In this document: one piece after another, positions 24,225 through 36,244 of the stretch
How the letters are laid out: each line of letters starts with the position of its first letter
Position numbering within the stretch: the first letter of the stretch is position 1
Source: Silicimonas sp.
GTDB lineage: Bacteria > Pseudomonadota > Alphaproteobacteria > Rhodobacterales > Rhodobacteraceae
Length of the DNA stretch: 36,392 nt
NCBI GenBank assembly: GCA_022824315.1
Contig: JAJEAC010000162.1
Coordinates: 1-36,392, forward strand
Direction of reading: 5' to 3'
Translations under genes and position numbers: made by a program
The notes under the pieces: generated by a model
Database searches by the model: none
The model's input: only the letters and a program-made list of their open reading frames with translations
Told to the model about the DNA's origin: nothing

Positions 24225-25198
24225 GATCGGCTTGGCCCGAAATTCTCGGCAAAGAACCTGTACCAGTTCCCGCCCATGATGGCACTGATCTCGGAATCGC
24301 TCATGCCGACCGATTGCAGCCCATTCTCGATGTTCGCGAAGTCCCGATTGTCCTGGAACCAGTCTGGCATTGGCGGGAACCCGGGCGAGGTTGCCGATCC
24401 CTCGCCATAGTCAATCTCCTTCGTCCAGCGCCCCGTGCGCATCCATTCAACCACGCCGTCCGGCTGATCCTGGCAGAGATCCGAACCAATGCCGAAATGT
24501 TCGGTTCCAAAGGTGTCAGCCGTCCGTGCGATCATCTGGCAAAAGCTCTCGATGCTGCATTTCGACTTGTCCTTGAGGTGATGCGGGTAGAGCGAAAACC
24601 CCAGCATGCCGCCGGCATCGGTGACGGCCCGGATCACATCGGCCTTCTTGTTGCGCAAGGCAGGTGCCCATTGGCGAGGATTTGCATGCGTAATCGTGAT
24701 CGGTCGTTCCGATATCCCTGCGGCCTCGATCGTCGAGCGATCCGCGGAATGGCTCATGTCAATCACCAGGCCGACACGGTTCATCTCCCGGATGAACTGT
24801 CGGCCCATGCGCGTGATGCCGCAGTCTTCCTGCTCGTAGCAACCCGTCGCCAGGAGCGACTGGTTGTTGTAACTCAACTGCATGAAGCGCACGCCAAGTG
24901 CGTGGAATATCTCGACAAGACCGATGTCGTCCTCGATGGGGCTCGGATTCTGGAAGCCGAAGAAGATTGCCGTGCGTCCGGTCGCCCGGGCGCGATCGAC
25001 ATCTTCCGCCGTCAGTCCCTTCATGATCAGGTCCGGAAAGGTCTCGAACCAGCGATTCCAGCGTTCGAGGTTCGCCACCGCCTCGCGAAAGGTCTCATGG
25101 TAGGCAATGGTCACGTGGATGGCGTCGAGCCCACCTTCGCGCATCTGGCGAAAGATCTTTTCCGACCAGTTTGCGTATTGAAGTCCGTCTATTCGCAC
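24221..25198 (-). CDS. Peptidase M19 (renal dipeptidase) family protein with altered metal site
   Basis: 325 aa from GTG 25198; a TTG one codon earlier (25201) is an alternative, and GTGGAGG lies upstream. The barrel matches M19: GVRFMQLSYNNQSLLATGCY, VIDMSHSADRSTIEA (His ligand), ITITHANPR (second His) and FGIGSDLCQD (Asp). However, the usual N-terminal HxD pair is absent: the strand reads IDGLQYANW. The bridging Glu of the GxEG motif appears as Gln in FFGFQNPSPIED. It may therefore bind one metal or use a different chemistry. It heads the operon with the 559-aa protein and DUF3726, and has no signal peptide. Confidence 0.85.
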   Translation of the reverse strand: MRIDGLQYANWSEKIFRQMREGGLDAIHVTIAYHETFREAVANLERWNRWFETFPDLIMKGLTAEDVDRARATGRTAIFFGFQNPSPIEDDIGLVEIFHALGVRFMQLSYNNQSLLATGCYEQEDCGITRMGRQFIREMNRVGLVIDMSHSADRSTIEAAGISERPITITHANPRQWAPALRNKKADVIRAVTDAGGMLGFSLYPHHLKDKSKCSIESFCQMIARTADTFGTEHFGIGSDLCQDQPDGVVEWMRTGRWTKEIDYGEGSATSPGFPPMPDWFQDNRDFANIENGLQSVGMSDSEISAIMGGNWYRFFAENFGPSRS

Positions 25199-25679
25199 CA
25201 ATCGTCCGCCTCCACTCCGCCCGGAGATCCACCGGCAACCTTCGTGCAGACCCGACCACCCATCATCTCGACCGTCAAGCCTACTACGACGCCGTTTTCA
25301 GGACCTCGCGTTATATCGGCTGCATTGGTGTTCCGATGGCTCTCGCCCCGAGTGCGGACGGGATGGACCGGGACCGCGCCAGTCCTTCCGATGCCGAATG
25401 GACGACACAGCCGTAGGACGGTGCAGTGAAGGCGGCCCGCGCCGCCACGTGCCGCGACGGGGTCGTTGTTCAAGAGGATGAGCCCTCACGACCGGAACTG
25501 AATCAAGTCGTGGCAAGTGACGCGGATCCGGACAGGACAATTTGCATGTTCCCTGAACCGGCCAATTCGAAATGCCGTTGACTGTTGACCGCCTTCGGCG
25601 AGGTCGTTCGATCTCCGGAAAGTGCCCCGACCCGATTCGGCGTTGTCGCTGCAACGCCTCGCCGACACGGATTGCGGGC
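25199..25679. other. Intergenic region between dipeptidase operon and ygfZ
   Basis: 481 bp, upstream of the dipeptidase (minus strand) and downstream of ygfZ (minus strand). Overlapping small frames exist on both strands but are rich in Arg/Pro/Gly and have no recognisable motifs. No confident promoter or terminator was found. Confidence 0.5.
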
Positions 25680-26423
25680 TCATCGGTCCTCGCGAAGTCT
25701 GACGGCAGCATCCCCGGCCCGCATGCAGTCATCGACTCGGTCCAGGCGCAGATAGGCCAGCCCCAAGGCTCCGTTCTGCGAATGGAGCACGCCCGCGACC
25801 CGGCCCTTGCCGTTCAGGACTTCGGTACCGACCGGTGCTTCGCCCGTGACATGGACCCGCTTCAGCCCCTTGCGAAGCTTCGCCTTGTGCTTCATCCGCG
25901 CGGTGACCTCCTGACCCACATAGCAACCCTTCTTGAAGTCAACGCCGTTCAGCCGCTCGAAGCACGCTTCAAGGGGATACGTGTCGTTTGGGATCAACTC
26001 GACGCCGCTCTCGGGCACTCCGGCAGCGACGCGAATCGCCTCCCAATCCACCGCCTCGCCCTCTCGACCGTCATAGGCCCGCCAGCCCAGACTGGGATCT
26101 CGCGGGTCGGGAAACGCACCATCCGGTGCGCAACCAAGGCCGCGTGCGACGATTTTGTCCGTTTCCTCGATCGTGACGTCCGCCCGCAGCTTGTACATCC
26201 GGAGGCGCTGCATCAGCCCTTTGGCAAGCCCCTCCGCGACATCAAGCAGGATCGCGTCACCTTCGGGGACGAGGAAGAAATCCGCGAGGTACTTCCCCTG
26301 CGGCGTGAGAAGAGCCGTCCAGACGAGCCCGTCCCTTAGGCGCGCCACGTTGTTGGTGACAAGGTTCTGGAGAAAATCCTCCCGGTCGGCACCAGATATC
26401 CGAAAAACCTTGCGTCCGCTCAT
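25680..26423 (-). CDS. ygfZ: YgfZ/GcvT-like folate-binding protein (Fe-S cluster assembly/repair)
   Basis: 247 aa; ATG 26423 preceded by GGAGG. The N-terminal barrel starts RISGADREDFLQNLVTNN, and the diagnostic motif KGCYVGQE is at residues 165-172, including the conserved Cys. This COG0354 family binds tetrahydrofolate and helps maintain some Fe-S enzymes. The protein is shorter than E. coli YgfZ (~325 aa) but normal for alphaproteobacteria. It is transcribed divergently from the glycosyltransferase (57 bp apart). Confidence 0.92.
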   Translation of the reverse strand: MSGRKVFRISGADREDFLQNLVTNNVARLRDGLVWTALLTPQGKYLADFFLVPEGDAILLDVAEGLAKGLMQRLRMYKLRADVTIEETDKIVARGLGCAPDGAFPDPRDPSLGWRAYDGREGEAVDWEAIRVAAGVPESGVELIPNDTYPLEACFERLNGVDFKKGCYVGQEVTARMKHKAKLRKGLKRVHVTGEAPVGTEVLNGKGRVAGVLHSQNGALGLAYLRLDRVDDCMRAGDAAVRLREDR

Positions 26424-26480
26424 GCTGGCCTCCTGCGGGTTTCCGCGCCAATATAAGGATCTGCCAGCCAGATTGCAGCC

Positions 26481-27179
26481 ATGCCCGCACCCATTGCCGT
26501 CATCATCCCTTCGCTCAACGCAGCCCATGCCCTGCCTGCCGCGACCGAAGCGCTTCTCGGCGGACTGACAGGCGGGCTGCTCGCCGAGCTTATTCTTTCC
26601 GACGGCGGTTCGACAGACGGCATCTCGGACGTTGCAAGAGAACTGGGAGCGACACTGGTGACGGGGCCCAAGGGACGCGGAGGGCAGATAGCGCGCGGGG
26701 TTGCTGCTGCACGGGCTCCCTGGGTGCTGATTCTTCACGCCGACACGCATCTCTCGGATGACTGGGTTCGGGCCGCGCGCAGTCACATGGAGAACCATCC
26801 GGACATGGCGGGCTGGTTCAAACTCGGGTTTCGGGCGAACGGCTTCGCGCCACGGCTGGTCGCGGGCGGTGCAAATCTTCGCTCACGCCTCCTAGGTCTG
26901 CCCTACGGTGACCAGGGGCTGCTCGTCGCACGAACCACGCTGGAGGAAGTGGGTGGAGTGCCGGAGATTCCGCTGATGGAAGACGTGGCCCTCGCGCTCC
27001 GCCTCAAGGGTCGCCTTCGTCCGCTCGACGCAATCGCGCTTACGTCGGCGGAGCGTTACGAGACCGAAGGATGGCTGCGGCGAAGCGGCGGCAATCTCGG
27101 CACGCTCATGCGTTACTTTCTCGGCGCATCTCCCGAAAAGCTCGTCGCCCGTTATGAAAGGCGAGACCAGAACCCGTGA
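26481..27179 (+). CDS. Family 2 glycosyltransferase, TIGR04283 type
   Basis: 232 aa from ATG 26481. The GT-A fold begins IAVIIPSLNAAHALPAATEA. ILSDGGSTDGIS and the HADTHLSDDW block give the DxD-type metal site (His-Ala-Asp-Thr). LPYGDQGLLV and IPLMEDVALALRLK are the conserved acceptor-side motifs of the TIGR04283 subgroup. Proteins of that subgroup are often labelled as arsenosugar-biosynthesis glycosyltransferases, but no arsenic genes are nearby, so the substrate is open. No membrane helix. It ends 7 bp from the end of glmM, which runs in the opposite direction. Confidence 0.88.
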   Translation: MPAPIAVIIPSLNAAHALPAATEALLGGLTGGLLAELILSDGGSTDGISDVARELGATLVTGPKGRGGQIARGVAAARAPWVLILHADTHLSDDWVRAARSHMENHPDMAGWFKLGFRANGFAPRLVAGGANLRSRLLGLPYGDQGLLVARTTLEEVGGVPEIPLMEDVALALRLKGRLRPLDAIALTSAERYETEGWLRRSGGNLGTLMRYFLGASPEKLVARYERRDQNP

Positions 27180-27186
27180 GACTTGA

Positions 27187-28530
27187 TCAGCCTGCAGCCT
27201 CGACATCAGCCACGATTCCGTCCACGACCTCCTTTAGGAGCGCTTCGTCCTCGCATTCCGCCATCACCCGAATGAGCGGCTCGGTTCCTGAACGACGAAT
27301 CAGGAGACGACCGGTACCCGCCAGTCGTTTCTCGGCTGCCGTGATCGCGCCTTGCACGACCGCTGATTCGAGAGGCTTCGCGTCCTCCGAGCATCGAATG
27401 TTCTTGAGGAGTTGCGGCACGGGCTCAAACATGCGGCGGAGTTCGCTTGCCGAACGCCCGGTGCGCTGCATCTCGGCCAGGAATTGAACACCCGCGAGCA
27501 GGCCGTCGCCGGTCGTCGCATAATCCGTCATGACGATATGCCCCGACTGTTCACCGCCGAGATTGAACCCGCCGGCGCGCATTGCCTCGACCACGTAACG
27601 ATCGCCCACGGACGTACGCAAAAGAGAGATGCCTCGATCCTCCAAAAACCGTTCCAGCCCGAGATTCGACATCACGGTCGTCACTAGGGTGTTGCCTTGG
27701 AGGCGACCTCCATCGGCCCAACGTGCCGCGAACAACGCCATGATCTGGTCGCCATCTGCGACCTCACCCGTTTCGTCGATGATCAGCACGCGGTCTGCAT
27801 CGCCATCCAGGCAAATCGCGACATCGGCACCGCAGGCCGATACCGCCTCTGCAGCCGTGGCGGCGCATGTCGTGCCGCAGTTCTCGTTGATGTTCTTCCC
27901 GTCAGGCGACGTGCCGATTTCCGTAAGTTCCGCGCCCAGCCTGCCAAGCAGCTCTGGTGCCGCACGATAGGCGGCCCCGTTCCCACAATCGATCACGACC
28001 TTCATTCCAGTAAGGTCCAAGTCGACTGGCAACGTGGACTGCACGCTCTCGACATAGCTGGACAGCCCGCCTTCGACCCGTTGGACGCGACCTATGTTGA
28101 CCGGATCAGCCAGTTGGATGTCACCTGCCATGATGGCCTCGATAGCACCTTCTGCTTCGTCCGAAAGCTTGAAGCCGTCGGGGCCAAAGAACTTCACGCC
28201 ATTGTCCTGGTGCGGGTTGTGGCTGGCCGAGATCATCACGCCCACGTCGGCCCCCATGGCCCGCACCAGCAAACCGACGGCGGGCGTCGGCACCGGACCG
28301 AGCAGCAGAACGTTCATGCCGGTCGACGTGAACCCTGCCGTCAAGGCGCTCTCGAACATGTAGCCGGAAAGCCTCGTGTCCTTGCCGATGATAACGTGGT
28401 GCGTGGCGGCGCCGTCCCTAAGAAAGTGGCGACCTGCGGCGGCGCCGAGACGCAGAACGGTGTCTGCCGTCATGGGATGCGTGTTGACGCGCCCGCGCGC
28501 GCCATCAGTTCCGAATAGCTTGCGTGTCAT
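27187..28530 (-). CDS. glmM: Phosphoglucosamine mutase
   Basis: 447 aa, the full family length. It converts glucosamine-6-phosphate to glucosamine-1-phosphate for UDP-GlcNAc, peptidoglycan and LPS synthesis in the cytoplasm. Visible motifs: KLFGTDGARG at the start, ISASHNPHQDNG with phosphoserine Ser103, LDGDADRVL for Mg2+, GGEQSGHIVM for substrate, and the C-terminal phosphate loop IRRSGTEPLIRVM. ATG 28530 fits the family start. It is convergent with the glycosyltransferase, with only 7 bp between stops. Confidence 0.97.
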   Translation of the reverse strand: MTRKLFGTDGARGRVNTHPMTADTVLRLGAAAGRHFLRDGAATHHVIIGKDTRLSGYMFESALTAGFTSTGMNVLLLGPVPTPAVGLLVRAMGADVGVMISASHNPHQDNGVKFFGPDGFKLSDEAEGAIEAIMAGDIQLADPVNIGRVQRVEGGLSSYVESVQSTLPVDLDLTGMKVVIDCGNGAAYRAAPELLGRLGAELTEIGTSPDGKNINENCGTTCAATAAEAVSACGADVAICLDGDADRVLIIDETGEVADGDQIMALFAARWADGGRLQGNTLVTTVMSNLGLERFLEDRGISLLRTSVGDRYVVEAMRAGGFNLGGEQSGHIVMTDYATTGDGLLAGVQFLAEMQRTGRSASELRRMFEPVPQLLKNIRCSEDAKPLESAVVQGAITAAEKRLAGTGRLLIRRSGTEPLIRVMAECEDEALLKEVVDGIVADVEAAG

Positions 28531-28560
28531 CTGCCCGACCGGACGCCTCGCTTTTTTGCG

Positions 28561-28590
28561 ATCATATCATGCGCCAGCAGGATTCTGAAA
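28561..28590 (-). promoter_or_regulatory. Candidate promoter of glmM
   Basis: Minus strand TTTCAG (28590-28585), 18-bp spacer, TATGAT (28566-28561), about 31 bp before the glmM ATG. The -10 is good, the -35 is weak. Confidence 0.35.
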
Positions 28591-28703
28591 CCGCCTTTGC
28601 AAATCCAACCCCAAATTCGCTGGTGCATTGAACATGCGCAGGCACCCATGTGACGCAGAGGCCGCCAACTCGCTCAACCATGGAAGTTTCGGCATCCGGC
28701 GGC

Positions 28704-29390
28704 TCAAAGCGCAGGATCCCGGCACACGAGAATGGATGCCGTCAGGTCACCCAACCTCTGCCTCTGCGTTCCGTTTGCGTCGAAATTCGAGGGTGCGAGC
28801 CAAGCCTCAAATGCCTCCTTGAGCGCCGGCCATTCGCTGTCAATGCACGCATACCATGCCGTGTCGCGATTCCGTCCCTTGACGACCGTCGCCTGCCGAA
28901 AGATTCCTTCGTAGGAAAAGCCGAACCTCTCCGCCGCGCGCCGCGAGCGGTGATTCGCCGCGTCGCACTTCCATTCGAACCTTCGATAGCCCGCTTCGAA
29001 GGACCAGCGCATCAGTTGATACACCGCCTCGGTGGCCTCCCGCGTCCGCTGAAGGCGAGGCGCAAACGTAAGCCAGCCCGTCTCGATCGAACCCGCTGCA
29101 GGCTTGATCCGCATCAGGCTGAGTGTACCTCCAAGCCGACCGTCCTCCATGCGCACTGCGTAGTGAAGCGGATCTGGCGACGCACGTGCCGTGTCCATCC
29201 AAGCCAAATAGCCGGCCTTGTCGAACGGGCCGTGCGGAAGATACTCCCACATTCTGCCGTCTGCATCCTCGGCGAAGGCTTCCATCAATCCCGCGACATG
29301 TTCGCGTTCGACAGGCTCCAGCACGACATTGCATCCTTCAATTGCCGTTCGAGATGGAAGTGACGGAGGTGACCAGTCCTTCAGGCTCAT
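28704..29390 (-). CDS. GNAT family acetyltransferase (RimJ/RimL type)
   Basis: 228 aa from ATG 29390. The start region (NVVLEPVEREHVAGLMEAFA), the central strand (GGTLSLMRIKPAAGSIETGW) and the acetyl-CoA-binding region (RREATEAV-like: QRTREATEAVYQLMRWSFEA), followed by RRFEWKCDAANHRSRRAAER and FGFSYEGIFRQA, match the RimL-like GNAT fold. Such enzymes acetylate protein N-termini or small amines; no specific substrate can be given. The Shine-Dalgarno is weak. It lies between glmM and aspS on the same strand. Confidence 0.9.
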   Translation of the reverse strand: MSLKDWSPPSLPSRTAIEGCNVVLEPVEREHVAGLMEAFAEDADGRMWEYLPHGPFDKAGYLAWMDTARASPDPLHYAVRMEDGRLGGTLSLMRIKPAAGSIETGWLTFAPRLQRTREATEAVYQLMRWSFEAGYRRFEWKCDAANHRSRRAAERFGFSYEGIFRQATVVKGRNRDTAWYACIDSEWPALKEAFEAWLAPSNFDANGTQRQRLGDLTASILVCRDPAL

Positions 29391-29494
29391 GGCATCATGT
29401 TCCCCAGATCCTCGAATTCGCGGCGCAATGCGTCATCCTGACGGCGTCGGCAACCGCGCCGTTGCCAGCCGAAGCTCGCATCGCGAAGTGACAA

Positions 29495-31279
29495 TCATTC
29501 CTCTGGCGGCAGAGTTCGCAATCGCAACTCACGCAACTGCTCTCGTGTCGGCTCCGTCGGTGCACCCATCATGAGATCTTCCGCCCGCTGGTTCATCGGA
29601 AATAGAATGACTTCGCGAATGTTCTCCTCGTCAGCCAGAAGCATGACGATCCGGTCGATCCCCGCGGCGCAACCACCGTGAGGCGGCGCACCGAAGCGCA
29701 ACGCATTGACCATGCCGCCAAATCGGGCGCGCACCTCGTCCTCTCCATAACCCGCAATCTCGAAGGCCCGAAACATGATCTCAGGCTGATGGTTGCGAAT
29801 TGCGCCCGAGGCGATTTCGTGGCCGTTGCACACCAGATCATACTGGAAGCCGAGGGCATCCAGCGGATTGCCGTCAAGCGCGGCCATGCCCCCTTGGGGC
29901 ATCGAGAATGGATTGTGCTCAAAGTCGACCCCGCCGCTCTCTTCATCCTCGATGTAGAGCGGGAAATCGACAATCCAGGCAAACGCAAACCGGTCCCTTT
30001 CGACAAGTCCAAGTTCCTCGCCTATGAGCACGCGGGCCTTTCCCGCCACGACTTCGAAGCTCTTTGCCTTGCCCCCAAGAAAAAAGGCGGCGTCGCCCGA
30101 GGACAGGTCGAGCTGTTTCCTGATGGCCTCCGTGCGTTCAGGGCCAATGTTCTTTGCGACCGGTCCGGCCGCCTCCATGCCGTTTTCGCCGTCGCGCCAG
30201 ATGATGTAGCCCATGCCCGGGAGGCCTTCCCCCTGCGCAAATGCATTCATGCGGTCGCAGAACCGGCGGCTGCCGCCACCTGGCGCGGGAATCGTGCGGA
30301 CTTCCGTACCGTCCTGTTCCAGGATCTTCGCGAATATCGCGAATCCGGAACCCCGGAAATGTTCCGAGACATCCTCCATCCTGACCGGAATTCTCAGGTC
30401 GGGCTTGTCGGTCCCGTACCAGAGCATCGTGTCGCGATACGGAATCTGCGGCCAGTCGGCGACCGGGTCCACGCCACGGCTCGCCGCAAACTCGGAGAAC
30501 ACCCCCTCGATCACCGGCGAGACCGTATCGAAGACGTCCTGCTGCGTGACGAAACTCATTTCCATGTCGAGCTGGTAGAAGTCGGTGGGCGAACGGTCAG
30601 CGCGCGGATCTTCGTCGCGGAAGCATGGCGCGACCTGGAAGTAGCGATCGAAGCCGGAAACCATCAAGAGCTGCTTGAACTGCTGCGGCGCCTGAGGAAG
30701 AGCGTAGAACTTGCCCGGATGAATCCGCGAGGGCACGAGGAAGTCGCGTGCGCCTTCCGGGCTCGATGCCGTGATGATCGGCGTCTGATGCTCCCGGAAC
30801 CCGGCGTCCCACATGCGCCGCCGAATGCTGGCCACCACGTCCGAGCGGAGCTTCATGTTTCGCTGCATCACCTCGCGTCGAAGGTCGAGGAACCGGTATC
30901 GCAGCCGTGTCTCTTCCGGGTATTCCTGATCGCCGAACACGATCAGCGGAAGCTCCTCTGCAGTTCCCAGAACCTCGAGGTCTCGGATAAAGACCTCGAT
31001 GTCACCGGTGGAAATTTTCGGGTTCACGAGGTCGGCGTCCCGCGCCTTCACCTCGCCGTCTATCCGGATGCACCACTCGGAGCGAACCTTCTCCACCCCC
31101 GCGAAGGCCGGGCTGTCCGGGTCCGCCAGGACCTGGGTCACTCCATAATGGTCGCGAAGATCGACGAACAGCACGCCGCCATGATCTCGAACGCGGTGAA
31201 CCCAGCCCGAAAGGCGAACGGTCTCTCCTACGTTGGAGGCATTGAGTTCCGCGCAATTGTGACTTCGATAGGCGTGCAT
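29495..31279 (-). CDS. aspS: Aspartyl-tRNA synthetase
   Basis: 594 aa, full bacterial length. It charges tRNA with aspartate using ATP. The N-terminal OB-fold anticodon-binding domain ([20 protein letters not shown]) is followed by class-II motif 2 ([20 protein letters not shown]), the bacterial GAD insertion (about residues 290-420) and motif 3 near the C-terminus (GIDRIVMLL). ATG 31279 is preceded by CGGGAG at 10-bp spacing and matches the family start MHAYRSHNC. Alphaproteobacterial enzymes of this type are often non-discriminating (also charging tRNA-Asn); this was not tested here. Confidence 0.98.
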   Translation of the reverse strand: MHAYRSHNCAELNASNVGETVRLSGWVHRVRDHGGVLFVDLRDHYGVTQVLADPDSPAFAGVEKVRSEWCIRIDGEVKARDADLVNPKISTGDIEVFIRDLEVLGTAEELPLIVFGDQEYPEETRLRYRFLDLRREVMQRNMKLRSDVVASIRRRMWDAGFREHQTPIITASSPEGARDFLVPSRIHPGKFYALPQAPQQFKQLLMVSGFDRYFQVAPCFRDEDPRADRSPTDFYQLDMEMSFVTQQDVFDTVSPVIEGVFSEFAASRGVDPVADWPQIPYRDTMLWYGTDKPDLRIPVRMEDVSEHFRGSGFAIFAKILEQDGTEVRTIPAPGGGSRRFCDRMNAFAQGEGLPGMGYIIWRDGENGMEAAGPVAKNIGPERTEAIRKQLDLSSGDAAFFLGGKAKSFEVVAGKARVLIGEELGLVERDRFAFAWIVDFPLYIEDEESGGVDFEHNPFSMPQGGMAALDGNPLDALGFQYDLVCNGHEIASGAIRNHQPEIMFRAFEIAGYGEDEVRARFGGMVNALRFGAPPHGGCAAGIDRIVMLLADEENIREVILFPMNQRAEDLMMGAPTEPTREQLRELRLRTLPPEE

Positions 31280-31308
31280 GTCATCGCAACTCCCGAGTGC
31301 AGCGCGCC

Positions 31309-31337
31309 GATACAACTTGCAACGGGCCAGAAGTCAA
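31309..31337 (-). promoter_or_regulatory. Candidate promoter of aspS
   Basis: Minus strand TTGACT (31337-31332), 17-bp spacer, TGTATC (31314-31309), about 30 bp before ATG 31279. Good -35, weaker -10. Confidence 0.45.
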
Positions 31338-31423
31338 GCGGACAGGCGATGCCAGAGCCCGATTGGACCTGTCGTTCGCCGGAATCCGACGGCACAAAAC
31401 GCCGCGCTATCTCGGTTTGGCCC

Positions 31424-31451
31424 TTGCACAGGTACAACCAATCCCTATAAC
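31424..31451 (+). promoter_or_regulatory. Candidate promoter of carB
   Basis: TTGCAC (31424-31429), 16-bp spacer, TATAAC (31446-31451). It lies 34 bp before the carB ATG, giving a leader that includes the ribosome binding site GAGG (31475-31478). Confidence 0.55.
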
Positions 31452-31485
31452 GCAGGACAATTTGCGCGTGATCACGAGGCAACGG

Positions 31486-34860
<3,375 letters not shown>

Positions 34861-34867
34861 ACGGCTC

Positions 34868-35432
34868 ACGTGATATCCCCGTGTCCGAATGCAGAAGATC
34901 ATCCGCACGATGACGTGGTGAACGTCAGGACGACGCGCGGCACTGCCCCAGTCCGGGCTGTCCTTCAGAGGTTCGACATAGAGTCGGTTCAGTCGTCCGG
35001 TCGCCTTGATGTCGAAGACGCTCTCGGGGACCTGTCTTTCGGTCGAGATGCCCGCAAACGGCAGGAAGTACCCGAAAAGGCCAGAAAAGTCAGCGTAGTT
35101 GCGAATGACGGTGTTGCCGCTGGTCAGGTCCTCGGCCTGGACCTCCTGACATCGTTGCGAAAATGAACTTCGCCTTGGTGCGCCTTGGCCGGACTTTCGC
35201 GGCGAGTTGCGAACGCCTCCGCAACCCTGGCGGGTGCGCAAATCCTGACATGAATGTTGCCGGTCTGAGGAACGCCGCCAATGTCGGGCCAGTTCGACGT
35301 GTCGGAACGCAGGTGCCTTTTCGTCATTGCTTTTTTGCCGAAGGCTTCAAGGAGTGCATAGGGAAACTCATTCGCGCCGAAAGGCGCATCGGCGAGCGCC
35401 GAAACGGCTCATTCAATCTCAAGGGCGTTCAT
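34868..35432 (-). pseudogene. Decayed N-terminal fragment of an MmeI-like type IIL restriction-modification enzyme
   Basis: From ATG 35432 the sequence reads MNALEIE, then an in-frame TGA at codon 8 (35411-35409), then AVSALADAPFGANEFPYALL and EAFGKKAMTKRHLRSD, a good match to the MmeI/YeeA-type DNA methyltransferase N-terminal domain. A single-base loss near 35147-35152 shifts the frame; the match resumes with QEVQAEDLTSGNTVIRNYAD, FFLP-type FGYFLPFAGISTERQVPESV and ATGRLNRLYVEPLKDSPDWG. Another shift near 34890 precedes the last recognisable residues (GHGDI, where homologues have EDTDIF). Similarity then stops at the carB end. The intact enzyme is ~900-1000 aa, so methylase and recognition domains are lost. 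Its start overlaps the stop of the toxin gene (ATGA). Confidence 0.8.
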
Positions 35433-35851
35433 CGAGACATCCACGGGTCGACAATCTTGATCCCGCATCCTTCGAAATCCTTCCGGTTGCGCGTGGAAAT
35501 GGCGGCCCCGTGGGACCGGGCAATGGCAGCAATCTGGCAGTCAGGAAAACTGATCGCCCGACCGGCGGCCCGTCGGTCAGCAAGGATCGCTGCGAACTCC
35601 TGAGCGGCGGCGCTGTCGAACGGCAACACACGGTGTCCGAAATCATCCAAAACCAAGGCGTTGATCTCTGCAATCAACCTGTCACGGCGTCGACCTGCCG
35701 GAAAAATCAAGGCTCCGCGCCGCAATTCGGCTTCTCCAACCGCGCTCAAGTGAAGACCGACTGCATTCTGACGCCCGAACCAGTCCAGAACGGCCGGAGG
35801 TGGCATCAACCGCATCAGCTCCGAGACGACATTGGTGTCGATCAGGATCAT
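35429..35851 (-). CDS. PIN-domain toxin of a type II toxin-antitoxin pair (VapC/FitB-like)
   Basis: 140 aa from ATG 35851. PIN-domain acidic residues are in place: Asp5 (MILIDTNVVSELMR), Glu42 (LSAVGEAELRRG), Asp104 (ISFPDCQIAAIA) and Asp125 (NRKDFEG). The expected activity is Mg2+-dependent RNA cleavage, often of tRNA, blocked by the partner antitoxin. The start lies 4 bp after the antitoxin stop; the stop overlaps the MmeI-fragment start. In-frame codons extend upstream, but only the ATG at 35851 aligns with the family. Confidence 0.93.
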   Translation of the reverse strand: MILIDTNVVSELMRLMPPPAVLDWFGRQNAVGLHLSAVGEAELRRGALIFPAGRRRDRLIAEINALVLDDFGHRVLPFDSAAAQEFAAILADRRAAGRAISFPDCQIAAIARSHGAAISTRNRKDFEGCGIKIVDPWMSR

Positions 35852-35855
35852 GGTC

Positions 35856-36098
35856 TCAGTCGAAGCTGGGCGGCTCCGGCAATGGAAGTCGATCCTGCAG
35901 TTCAAGCTCTACGCCTCCTATGGCGGCGAACCGCCGATGGATGAGCTCGCCGAGATTTCTGTTCTCCGCCGGGAGGCCGATGACCTGCCGCAGGATTTGC
36001 CGCACTTCCTCTTCCATGGAGCGGCCATGTTCGGCCGCACGGATGCGCAAACGTGTTTTGAGACGGTCGTCAAGATTGCGGATGGTGATGCTGGCCAT
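35856..36098 (-). CDS. Ribbon-helix-helix antitoxin (FitA/VapB-like)
   Basis: 80 aa; ATG 36098 with AGGAGG directly upstream. MASITIRNLDDRLKTRLRIR, then AAEHGRSMEEEVRQILRQVI, is the FitA-type RHH DNA-binding domain. The C-terminal ~35 residues (LGELIHRRFAAIGGVELELQ) should wrap the toxin. It normally represses its own operon together with the toxin. Confidence 0.93.
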   Translation of the reverse strand: MASITIRNLDDRLKTRLRIRAAEHGRSMEEEVRQILRQVIGLPAENRNLGELIHRRFAAIGGVELELQDRLPLPEPPSFD

Positions 36099-36123
36099 GG
36101 ATCCCTCCTGTGCATATCACAAC

Positions 36124-36149
36124 GCAATCAATGATGGCAGTGCAATCAA
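36124..36149 (-). promoter_or_regulatory. Direct repeats upstream of the antitoxin, possible operator
   Basis: GCAATCAA at 36124-36131 and again at 36142-36149 (18-bp period), 26-51 bp upstream of the antitoxin ATG. This is where the RHH antitoxin would be expected to bind for autoregulation. The promoter itself is not clear. Confidence 0.35.
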
Positions 36150-36244
36150 GCAATTTCGGATTCCAGCACTGCCGGATCTTGGTCCGCAGCCTCGATTCCC
36201 AACTGCCAAAATTGATGTGAATCTTGGAATCCCGTAGCGTCCGC

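Noticed and set aside
29678..31450. 590-codon plus-strand open frame
   Set aside because: It is antisense to aspS, which is unambiguous.
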